Shown: positions 22,966-31,553 of the stretch, in pieces
Layout: each line of letters starts with the position of its first letter
How positions within the stretch are numbered: the first letter of the stretch is position 1
Assembly: GCA_031291325.1 (NCBI GenBank)
Contig: JARLJG010000028.1
Coordinates: 1 to 64,000, forward strand
DNA length: 64,000 bases
Direction of reading: 5' to 3'
DNA from: Burkholderiaceae bacterium
GTDB taxonomy: Bacteria; Pseudomonadota; Gammaproteobacteria; Burkholderiales; Burkholderiaceae_D
Program-made: the position numbers and the translations under genes
Notes under the pieces: model-generated
The model's database searches: none
What the model was told of the DNA's origin: nothing
The model's input: the letters and a program-made list of their open reading frames with translations, nothing else

Positions 22966-23172
22966 CTACTTCGTCGAATTGGCGTCCGAAGCAGCTGCCG
23001 GTGTATTCGTCTGTGGCGCCGCAGGCGGGCTGACTGGCTTGGCGGGCGCGCTACTTGCTTGCGGAACGGGCAGATACAACGGGCCGCGTTGCCCGCATGC
23101 CGCCAACGAGCAAAATATCGCCAAGCTCAAGCAGAGGCGCGCAAAACGGGATACATTGAAAGCGGCGTTCAC
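22966..23172 (-). CDS. lptM: LptM-like lipoprotein (YifL family)
   Basis: Lipobox LAACGQRGPLYLP, divergent from cyaY. Confidence 0.85.
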   Translation of the reverse strand: MNAAFNVSRFARLCLSLAIFCSLAACGQRGPLYLPVPQASSAPAKPVSPPAAPQTNTPAAASDANSTK

Positions 23173-23211
23173 GATTAAAATCTCAGTTTGACGAATGAAA
23201 TGGAGTGTAGC

Positions 23212-23547
23212 ATGACCGAATCGGAATTTCTGGCTTTGGCGGATTCCACGTTAAAGGCCATCGAGGCGGGGCTGGAACAGATCGCCAACGAGAGCGATCT
23301 CGACGTCGAGTGCAGCCGCAGCGGCAATGTGCTGGAAATCGAGTTTGTCGACAACGGTTCCAAGATCATCGTCAACAGCCAGGCGCCGATGCAGGAAATG
23401 TGGGTCGCGGCCAAGGCCGGCGGTTTTCATTACCGCCGTGTAGGCGAAGAGTGGCGCAATACCCGCGACGGCACGGAATTGTTCAGCGCGCTGTCGGGTT
23501 TGGCGAGCGGACAAGCAGGGCAGCCGGTTTCCTTGTCCGCGCGATAG
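23212..23547 (+). CDS. cyaY: Frataxin-like iron-binding protein CyaY
   Basis: MTESEFLALADSTLKAIEAGLEQI...EFVDNGSKIIVNSQAPMQEMWVAAKAGGFHY. Confidence 0.95.
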   Translation: MTESEFLALADSTLKAIEAGLEQIANESDLDVECSRSGNVLEIEFVDNGSKIIVNSQAPMQEMWVAAKAGGFHYRRVGEEWRNTRDGTELFSALSGLASGQAGQPVSLSAR

Positions 23548-23554
23548 GAGCCCT

Positions 23555-25903
23555 CTAAAACAGCTCGTTCTTTACCGCATCCTTGGTCTTTTCCTCTTCC
23601 ACCGGCACTTTGTCCTCCAGGCCCAGCGAGCGCACGCCGGTGCCGGGAGGATTCTCCGCGTAGTAGTAATCGCCGCCCGCTTGTATCACGCCTTGCGGGA
23701 CGGTTCGGTCGACGTTCGGCACGTCCTTCAAGGTTTTTTGCATGTAGCCGAGCCAGATCGGCAGCGCCAGCCCGCCACCGGTCTCGCGGTTGCCCAGGTT
23801 TTTGGGTTGGTCGAAGCCGACCCAGGCGATGCCGACGATTTTCGGTTGGTAGCCGGCGAACCAGGCGTCGAACGAATCGTTGGTGGTGCCGGTCTTGCCG
23901 GCGATATCGGTGCGCTTCAAAGCCAGCGCCTTGACGGCAGTGCCGTACCGGACCACGTCTTTCAACATGCTATCCATCAGGAAGGCGTTGCGTTCGTCGA
24001 TGATCCGGTTGGCTTGGTCGCCAGCCTTGTCCGGCTTGACTTGCGACAGTATCTTGCCATCGGCGTCGGTCACTTTGGTAATCAGGTAGGGATTGGTCTT
24101 GTAGCCGCCGTTGGCGAACACCGAATAGGCGCCGACCATCTGCCACGGCGTCACCGCGCCGGAGCCCAGCGCCAGCGTCAGGAACGGCGGATTGCGCTCG
24201 CTATCGAAGCCGAAACGGGTCGCGTATTCCTGCCCATATTTCGCGCCGATCTTTTGCAGGATGCGAATCGAAATCATGTTCTTCGATTTGGTCAAGCCGC
24301 GCCGCATGGTCATTGGGCCTTCGTACTTGCCGTCGTAGTTCTTCGGCTCCCAGGCTTGTCCGCCGGTCTGCTCGGCGGAAAAACTGATCGGCGCGTCGTT
24401 GACGATGGTCGCCGGCGAGAGCCCCTTTTCCAGGGATGCCGAATAGATGAACGGCTTGAACGAGGAACCCGGCTGGCGGTAGGCTTGCGTGACGTGGTTG
24501 AATTTATTCAGGTTGTAATCGAAGCCGCCGACCAACGCACGGATCGAGCCGTCCTCGCTATTGGCGGCGACAAAAGCGGACTGCACTTCCGGCAACTGCG
24601 TAATCGACCACGCCGGGCCGTCGAGGAAGACGCGGATGATCGCGCCGCGTTGCACGCGCTTGTTGGGCGGCGCTTTGTCGCTGAGCAGGTTGGCGGCGAA
24701 CGCCAATCCCGGGCCGTTGATGTTGATTTCGTCGCCGCTGGATAAAACCGCGCGCACGTTCTTGGGCGAGGCTTCCAGCACGACGGCGGCCACGATGTCG
24801 TCGCTGTCGGGATGGTCGGCCAGTTCGGTCTCGATGACATCGTCCGCTTCTTCTTTCTTGGCGGGGATTTCCATATAGCCTTCCGGGCCGCGATAACCGT
24901 GCTTCTTCTCGTAGTCGAGCACGCCACGGCGCAAGGCGATGTAGGCCGCGTCCTGGTCGGCCTTGGTGATCGTGGTAAACACGTTCAAGCCGCGCGAATA
25001 CGCATCTTCCTTGAATTGCTCATACACCAGTTGGCGCGTCATTTCGGCGACGTATTCGGCGTGCATGCCGAATTCGTTGGCGTCGGTTTTCACGTGCAGC
25101 GGCTCGTTTTGCGCTTGCTGGAATTGCGCATCGTCGATGTAATGCAAATCGTGCATGCGTTCAAGGATGTACTGCTGACGCGCTTTTGCGCGCTTCGGAT
25201 TGACCACCGGATTGTAAGCCGATGGCGCTTTCGGCAAACCTGCCAGCATGGCCGCCTCGGCCACCGTGATTTCAGACAATTGCTTGCCGAAATAGATTTG
25301 TGCGGCCGACGAGAAGCCGTACGCGCGCTGACCCAGATAAATCTGGTTCATATAGACTTCCAGAATCTGGTCCTTGGTCAAATTCTGCTCGATTTTCCAC
25401 GCCAGCAAGACTTCATACACTTTGCGCTTGAGCGTTTGTTCGCTGGAAAGGAAGAAATTGCGCGCAACTTGCTGGGTGATGGTGGACGCCCCTTGTTTGG
25501 CGCCGCCGCCGGCGTTATGGACGGCGGCGCGCAAAATGCCTTGGTAGTCGACGCCGCCGTGTTCATAGAAACGGTCGTCTTCGATTGCCAGGACGGCTTT
25601 CTTCATGATATCCGGCACGTCCTTGATGCGCACCAGGTTGCGGCGCTCTTCGCCGAATTCGCCGATCAACACATTGTCGGCCGAAAAAATACGCAGCGGA
25701 ATTTTCGGCCGATAGTCGGTCAGGGAGTCGAGCGCGGGCAGATTCGGGTAGGCTAAAGCCAGCACGAAGCCGACCAGCAGACCCGCGATCAGAAAGATGC
25801 TTGCCAGCAAGCCGATCACGTACAATGCCAATCGTGCTGGCAGACTCAGATGGCGCTTGGGTGTTGCGGAAGGCGTTGCTGGAGCAGGTTGGCTAGAGCT
25901 CAT
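23555..25903 (-). CDS. mrcA: Penicillin-binding protein 1A
   Basis: 782 aa: transglycosylase (IEDDRFYEHGGVDYQGILRA) and transpeptidase (SSFKPF, KTGTT) motifs; divergent from pilM as in many proteobacteria. Confidence 0.95.
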   Translation of the reverse strand: MSSSQPAPATPSATPKRHLSLPARLALYVIGLLASIFLIAGLLVGFVLALAYPNLPALDSLTDYRPKIPLRIFSADNVLIGEFGEERRNLVRIKDVPDIMKKAVLAIEDDRFYEHGGVDYQGILRAAVHNAGGGAKQGASTITQQVARNFFLSSEQTLKRKVYEVLLAWKIEQNLTKDQILEVYMNQIYLGQRAYGFSSAAQIYFGKQLSEITVAEAAMLAGLPKAPSAYNPVVNPKRAKARQQYILERMHDLHYIDDAQFQQAQNEPLHVKTDANEFGMHAEYVAEMTRQLVYEQFKEDAYSRGLNVFTTITKADQDAAYIALRRGVLDYEKKHGYRGPEGYMEIPAKKEEADDVIETELADHPDSDDIVAAVVLEASPKNVRAVLSSGDEININGPGLAFAANLLSDKAPPNKRVQRGAIIRVFLDGPAWSITQLPEVQSAFVAANSEDGSIRALVGGFDYNLNKFNHVTQAYRQPGSSFKPFIYSASLEKGLSPATIVNDAPISFSAEQTGGQAWEPKNYDGKYEGPMTMRRGLTKSKNMISIRILQKIGAKYGQEYATRFGFDSERNPPFLTLALGSGAVTPWQMVGAYSVFANGGYKTNPYLITKVTDADGKILSQVKPDKAGDQANRIIDERNAFLMDSMLKDVVRYGTAVKALALKRTDIAGKTGTTNDSFDAWFAGYQPKIVGIAWVGFDQPKNLGNRETGGGLALPIWLGYMQKTLKDVPNVDRTVPQGVIQAGGDYYYAENPPGTGVRSLGLEDKVPVEEEKTKDAVKNELF

Positions 25904-26057
25904 GCGGTGAGGGATTCGAGAATGGTGTATCGGCGGGATTATAGCCGGCAGTGGCCTTTGAACCCGTTTGCGCCTGCAAAACAGGCAATATTATGCACCG
26001 AACTAAAAAAAAGTGGGGTTTTGGCAACGCATTTGCAAATTACTATGCGGAAAGTGC

Positions 26058-26087
26058 TTTACACTTCTGGACGCTTATTGCTACGAT
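26058..26087 (+). promoter_or_regulatory. Candidate pilM promoter
   Basis: TTTACA - 18 bp - TACGAT about 140 bp before pilM. Confidence 0.4.
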
Positions 26088-26227
26088 TTAATGTAATCTT
26101 TGATAAATGTCACCTAAACGCTGGTTTTTAAACGAAATTTTTTGTCTGGAAGCATTTTTTCGCTAGTTAGACCTGCCTTTTGGCGGTGAGTTCACACGGA
26201 AAATCATGTTTTTGGGGGGAGCTGCCC

Positions 26228-27310
26228 TTGGTTTTTGATCTCGGATCATTACTTGGAAACAAGAATCCACCGCTAGTCGGCCTGGATATCAGCACGTCGG
26301 GCGTAAAACTCGTTGAATTGACCCAAATCGGCAAAAATGAGCTGTGCCTGGAACGATTTGCGTCGGAAAGTTTGCCGCGCGGCGCTGTGGTGGACGGCAA
26401 TATCGAGAATATCGAGCAGGTCTCGGACGCCGTGCGTCGGGTTTTGAAGAAGAGCGGCACGCGCGCCAAATATGTGGCGCTGGGCATGCCGCCGGCCTCC
26501 GTCATTACCAAGAAAATCATCCTGCCGGGTGGCATGTCGGAAGAGGAACTTGAGCTGCAGGTGGAAACCGAAGCCAGCCAATATATTCCATTTGCCCTCG
26601 ATGAAGTCAGTCTCGATTTCGACGTGGTCGGACCGGTTGCGAATTCGCCCGAAGACGTCGAAGTGCTGTTGGCGGCAACCCGGAAAGAGAAAGTCGAAGA
26701 CCGCGTCGCGGTGGCCGAAGCTGCCGGTTTGACGCCGCTGAAGATGGATATCGAGTCGTACGCCGCGCGGGCCGCGATCGACCGCATCATTGCCCAGCTT
26801 CCCAAGGGCGGCCAGGGGCAAATCGTGGCACTGTTCCAGATCGGCGCGCAGGTCACCCATGTTTCGGTGTTGATGGACGGGCAAGTCATCTATGAGCGCG
26901 AACAGCCATTCGGCGGAAATCAATTGACGCAGGACATTGTGCGTGCCTACGGCTTGTCCTACGAAGAAGCGGAAACGAAAAAGCGCGCAGGCGATCTGCC
27001 GGAAGGTTACGAGCGCGAATTGCTCGAACCGTTCCTTGAAAACGTGGCGCTGGAAGTCACGCGCGCGATCCAGTTCTTCTTCACCTCGACCCCCTATACG
27101 CGTATCGACCAGATATTTTTGGCCGGAGGTTGCGCGATCATCTCGGGTCTGGTCGAAGTGGTCGCCGACCGCACCAAGATATCGGCGGCCGTCGTCAGCC
27201 CATTCAAGGGCATGCAATTGGCGCCAAACGTGCGGGAAAAGCAGTTGCGCGTTGAGGCGCCTGCGTTCCTGGTGGCTTGCGGACTCGCCATGCGGAGATT
27301 TGACCGATGA
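26228..27310 (+). CDS. pilM: Type IV pilus assembly protein PilM
   Basis: ActA-like PilM; TTG start at 26228 with upstream GGGGGGA as SD is proposed in place of 26180. Confidence 0.9.
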   Translation: MVFDLGSLLGNKNPPLVGLDISTSGVKLVELTQIGKNELCLERFASESLPRGAVVDGNIENIEQVSDAVRRVLKKSGTRAKYVALGMPPASVITKKIILPGGMSEEELELQVETEASQYIPFALDEVSLDFDVVGPVANSPEDVEVLLAATRKEKVEDRVAVAEAAGLTPLKMDIESYAARAAIDRIIAQLPKGGQGQIVALFQIGAQVTHVSVLMDGQVIYEREQPFGGNQLTQDIVRAYGLSYEEAETKKRAGDLPEGYERELLEPFLENVALEVTRAIQFFFTSTPYTRIDQIFLAGGCAIISGLVEVVADRTKISAAVVSPFKGMQLAPNVREKQLRVEAPAFLVACGLAMRRFDR

Positions 27311-28161
27311 TCAGAATTAATCTTCTCCCCCATCGCGAAGCAAAACGCAAACAAAACAAGAACGCGTTTTATCGACTGTTGGTGCTGTCCGGGGTTTTCG
27401 GCGCTGCGGTCGTGTTCGCCGTTGCCGCTTTCATCGAAACGAAAATTGCCGAGCAGGATCAGCGCAATACCTTTTTCAAGGCCGAAAACAAGAAGCTGGA
27501 CGAGCAGATTGTGGAAATCGGCACGCTTGAAGAAGACATCAAAGCATTGAAGGCGCGCCAGGCGGCGGTGGAGGATTTGCAAAGCGACCGCAATCAGCCC
27601 GTCTATCTGCTCGACGAACTGGTCAAGCAGGTGCCGGAAGGCATATTTTTGCGCAATTTTAAACAAGAGGGGCAAAAAGTAACGATGGCGGGCGTGGCGC
27701 AATCGAACGAGCGGGTATCGGAATTGCTGCACAATTTCAGCAACAATTCGCAGTGGCTCGAGCGGCCGGAATTGGGCGAGAGTAAAGCTGCCACCATCGG
27801 GCAGGGGCGAGACGCCAAGAAGGTATTTGAATTCACGATGACGGTGAGCATCCGGCGTTTGCGTGACAAAGAGAACGCCGCTGCCGCCAGTGCGACAGAT
27901 AAGGCCGGCAAAGATAAATCGACTGCGCCAACTGCTAAACCTGGCGACACGGCGGCGCTGCCGGTCGAAAAGCCTGTCGATAAGCCCACCGATAAGGCTG
28001 CCGCCGACAAGTCTGTGAATAAGCCGGACGCCAAGCCGGACGCCAAGCCCGCAGCGCCCGCCGATAAATCTGCGGCAGCGGGCGACAAGGCGGCAACCGC
28101 AAAAGACGCAGCCGATGCCGGCGCAAACGGCGCGCCAGGCAATGCGCCGAAGAAACCGTAG
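27307..28161 (+). CDS. pilN: Type IV pilus inner membrane protein PilN with a long low-complexity C-terminal tail
   Basis: MIRINLLPHREAKRKQNKNAFY; overlaps pilM by 4 bp; K/A/D/P-rich last ~90 aa. Confidence 0.93.
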   Translation: MIRINLLPHREAKRKQNKNAFYRLLVLSGVFGAAVVFAVAAFIETKIAEQDQRNTFFKAENKKLDEQIVEIGTLEEDIKALKARQAAVEDLQSDRNQPVYLLDELVKQVPEGIFLRNFKQEGQKVTMAGVAQSNERVSELLHNFSNNSQWLERPELGESKAATIGQGRDAKKVFEFTMTVSIRRLRDKENAAAASATDKAGKDKSTAPTAKPGDTAALPVEKPVDKPTDKAAADKSVNKPDAKPDAKPAAPADKSAAAGDKAATAKDAADAGANGAPGNAPKKP

Positions 28162-28176
28162 AAGGAAAGGCACGCG

Positions 28177-28818
28177 ATGGCGGATTTAAATGAAGTTGGA
28201 AACGCAGTTGCCGCGCAATTTCGCGGACTGAATGGCCGGCATCCGGGGCAGTGGCCGATCGTGCCGAGGGTAATGTGTGCGATCGGCGTATTTGTCGCGG
28301 TTCTGATCCTGGCATGGTTCGGCTACTGGAGCTCGCAATTGGACGAATTGGACGCCGGCGAGAAGGAAGAGGCGAAACAGCGCGAAGCCTTTACGGAAAA
28401 GATCCATAAGGCAATCAATCTGGACGCGTTGATAAAGCAAAAGCTGCAGGTCCAGGAATATGTGTCCACGCTAGAGAAAGCTTTGCCCAGCAAGGCGGAA
28501 ATGGACGCTCTTTTGTCGGACATCAATCATGCAGGTTTGGGGCGTGGATTGCAGTTTGAGCTTTTCAAGCCGGACCAGCCTGTGGTCAAGGATTATTATG
28601 CCGAACAGCCTATTCACATCATGGTGACCGGGACCTATCATGACATCGGCGCATTTTCCAGCGATATCGCCAACTTGCCGCGTATCGTGACGCTAAACAA
28701 CTTGAATTTGACGTCCAAGGATGGAACGCTGACGCTGGACGCGATCGCCAAGACGTTTCGCTATCTCGATCAGAAGGAAGTATCGGAGCAGAAAAGCGCG
28801 AAAGGAGCGAAGAAATGA
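28177..28818 (+). CDS. pilO: Type IV pilus protein PilO
   Basis: Operon position and PilO-like sequence. Confidence 0.93.
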   Translation: MADLNEVGNAVAAQFRGLNGRHPGQWPIVPRVMCAIGVFVAVLILAWFGYWSSQLDELDAGEKEEAKQREAFTEKIHKAINLDALIKQKLQVQEYVSTLEKALPSKAEMDALLSDINHAGLGRGLQFELFKPDQPVVKDYYAEQPIHIMVTGTYHDIGAFSSDIANLPRIVTLNNLNLTSKDGTLTLDAIAKTFRYLDQKEVSEQKSAKGAKK

Positions 28819-29354
28819 GGCTATCGCGTATCGCAGCTTGCGCGTCGATCATCATGTTGCTGTCTTCGCTTTCCGCATGCGGGGACGGTGGGATGACGGG
28901 AGTCAAGCAGTGGATGGCGCAGACCAAGGCGGAAACCAGGATTACCGTGCCAAAACTGGTGGAACCCAAAAAATTCGCGCCCTATTTGTATGCGGACCAG
29001 GATGCGGTCGATCCGTTCAATCAAAGCAAATTGACGGTTGTGTTCCAGAAGATGCAAGCGAACACGCATAGCAAGCTGGCGCCGGATCCAAACCGGCGGC
29101 ATGGGCCTTTGGAAAGCTTTCCGCTGGACGCCATTACGATGGTCGGTTCGATCAACAAGGGCGGACCCCATGCGGTATTGCAGGTGGACAAAACCGTGTA
29201 CGACGTCAAGGTCGGCGATTATCTTGGCCAGAACGATGGCAAGATCGAGGCAATTACCGATAGCGACGTGAAAATCAGCGAACGTGTTCAAGATGCGAGC
29301 GGCGAATGGGTCGAGCGCAAGACTTCTTTAGAGTTGCAGGAGACGAAGAAATGA
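28815..29354 (+). CDS. pilP: Type IV pilus lipoprotein PilP
   Basis: Lipobox LSACGDGG; PilP domain; overlaps pilO. Confidence 0.93.
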   Translation: MRLSRIAACASIIMLLSSLSACGDGGMTGVKQWMAQTKAETRITVPKLVEPKKFAPYLYADQDAVDPFNQSKLTVVFQKMQANTHSKLAPDPNRRHGPLESFPLDAITMVGSINKGGPHAVLQVDKTVYDVKVGDYLGQNDGKIEAITDSDVKISERVQDASGEWVERKTSLELQETKK

Positions 29355-31525
29355 TCGTATTGAAAAAGCCAACCCCGCTCTGGGGCGCAGTCGTGCAGAG
29401 GATGTGGCGCAAGCTGGCAATGATTTTTGCCATCGCGCTATGCGGCACGGCATTTGCGCAAGAGAATGCGATCGAGTCGGTCACTGCGAACCAGCAGGGT
29501 TCAAACGTGATCGTCAAGATAAAGCTGAAGAACGCGATAAGCAAAGCTCCGCTCGATTTCAAAATCACCAGTCCCGCGCGTATCGTGCTCGATTTTCCTG
29601 AAACCGCCAGCGACGCCGGAAAAACGACGCAAGAGCTCGGGGTCGGCGACGTGCGCAGTGTCAACGTCGTGCAAGACAAAGACAAGAACCGCACGCGCGT
29701 GGTTTTGAATCTGGCGCGCACCTTGAACTATGCGACGAACGTCGACGGCAATACCCTGGTTTTGACCTTGGGTAACCCAGGCAGTGCCGTGGTAGCGGTA
29801 AGTTCGACCGGAATGCCGGTGGCGAAAGCGGCGCCGGAGCCGGGTCGCCAAGCATTGCGCGACATCGACTTTCGGCACGGCTCGGCCGGCGAAGGACGCA
29901 TCGTAGTCGATCTGCCGAATAGCCAGATGACAGTCGATGCAAAGCAGCAAGGCCAAACCATTGTCGTCAATTTCTTGAAAGCCAGTTTGCCGGACGTGTT
30001 GCGGCGCCGGCTCGATGTGACCGATTTCGGCACGCCGGTGCAGACGATTACGACCACGCCGGAGGGTGAAAACGTGCGCATGGTGATCGAGCCCAAAGGC
30101 TTGTGGGAACATAGCGTTTATCAAAGCGACCGGCAGTTGGTCATCGAAGTGCGGCCGATCAAGGAAGACCCGAACAAACTGACCCAAGGCACACAGGGCT
30201 ATCGTGGTGAAAAAATATCGTTCAACTTTCAGGACGTCGATGTGCGCGCCGTGCTGGGGATTATTGCCGACGAATCCAATTTGAACATACTCGCCAGCGA
30301 CAGCGTAAGTGGCAAACTGACGCTTAAGGTGAAGGATATTCCGTGGGATCAGGCGCTCGATGTCGTCATGCGCGTCAAAGGCCTGGATATGCGCAAGACG
30401 GGGACCGTGATTTGGGTTGCGCCGAAAGACGAATTGTTGAGTAAAGAGAAGCTGGAACTGGAGCAAAAATCGCAAATCGCCGAGCTGGAGCCTCTGAAGA
30501 CAGAAAGTTTTCAGTTGAATTATGAAAAGGCTGAAGCCTTCAAAAAGGTGTTCGGCGTCGATGGCGCAGGAGCGGGTGCAAATAAGAAGAGCATGCTCTC
30601 AGCGCGGGGAAGCGCAACCATCGACGAACGCTCCAATCAAGTGTTTGTCACCGATATCCCGTCGAAACTGGAGGATATTCGCAATTTGATTTTGAAAGTT
30701 GACATTCCAACGCGGCAGGTGCAAATTGAAGCGCGCCTGGTACAAGCGAACGACAGTTTCAGCAGGAATCTGGGTGCGCAACTTGGTGTGACCGATAATC
30801 GCAACCAGAATGGCGGTACCGCTGGGTACTCGATAGGCGGTGGCAACAGCGTGTCGATTACCGGAACCTATTCAGGCGTACAAGTGCAAACGGGCCAAGT
30901 TTCCGGCACCAACGGCGGCACGGCCAATCAATCGGTCGATTTGCCAGCGGCGACGATTAACGGATTTAATCCGACTACGGTCGGCATCAGTTTGTTCTCT
31001 GCAGCGGCAAACCGTTTTTTGAATTTGGAATTGTCCGCCTTGGAAGCGGATGGAAAGGGTAAGATCATTTCCAGCCCGCGCGTGCTGACGGCGGATTCGG
31101 CGAAGGCATTGATTGAGCAGGGCGTGGAACTTCCTTACCTTTCGGCGAGCAGCAGCGGGGCAACCACAGTTTCTTTTTCAAAAGCGAATTTGAGTTTGGC
31201 TGTGACGCCGCAAATCACACCTGATGGCAATGTTATTCTTGATGTCGAGGTCAACAATGATTCGGTCGGGCAATCGACTACGGCTGGTTATGCAATCAAC
31301 ACGCAGCATGTGAAAACGCAAGTTTTGGTGGAAAATGGCGGAACTGTCGCGTTGGGCGGCATATTTACGCAGGACGTTCAGGATAACGTGACGAAGACAC
31401 CGCTTCTTGGCGATATACCTATCCTTGGGAATTTGTTTAAGAATACAGCTAAATCGGATACCCGGACTGAATTGCTGATTTTCATCACCCCCAAAATCAT
31501 GACGGACAAATTGTCGACTCGTTAA
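29351..31525 (+). CDS. pilQ: Type IV pilus secretin PilQ
   Basis: AMIN, STN and secretin regions; start ATG 29351 overlapping pilP. Confidence 0.96.
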   Translation: MIVLKKPTPLWGAVVQRMWRKLAMIFAIALCGTAFAQENAIESVTANQQGSNVIVKIKLKNAISKAPLDFKITSPARIVLDFPETASDAGKTTQELGVGDVRSVNVVQDKDKNRTRVVLNLARTLNYATNVDGNTLVLTLGNPGSAVVAVSSTGMPVAKAAPEPGRQALRDIDFRHGSAGEGRIVVDLPNSQMTVDAKQQGQTIVVNFLKASLPDVLRRRLDVTDFGTPVQTITTTPEGENVRMVIEPKGLWEHSVYQSDRQLVIEVRPIKEDPNKLTQGTQGYRGEKISFNFQDVDVRAVLGIIADESNLNILASDSVSGKLTLKVKDIPWDQALDVVMRVKGLDMRKTGTVIWVAPKDELLSKEKLELEQKSQIAELEPLKTESFQLNYEKAEAFKKVFGVDGAGAGANKKSMLSARGSATIDERSNQVFVTDIPSKLEDIRNLILKVDIPTRQVQIEARLVQANDSFSRNLGAQLGVTDNRNQNGGTAGYSIGGGNSVSITGTYSGVQVQTGQVSGTNGGTANQSVDLPAATINGFNPTTVGISLFSAAANRFLNLELSALEADGKGKIISSPRVLTADSAKALIEQGVELPYLSASSSGATTVSFSKANLSLAVTPQITPDGNVILDVEVNNDSVGQSTTAGYAINTQHVKTQVLVENGGTVALGGIFTQDVQDNVTKTPLLGDIPILGNLFKNTAKSDTRTELLIFITPKIMTDKLSTR

Positions 31526-31553
31526 TTGCAAAAGTAAATCTAGGACAGCGAAA

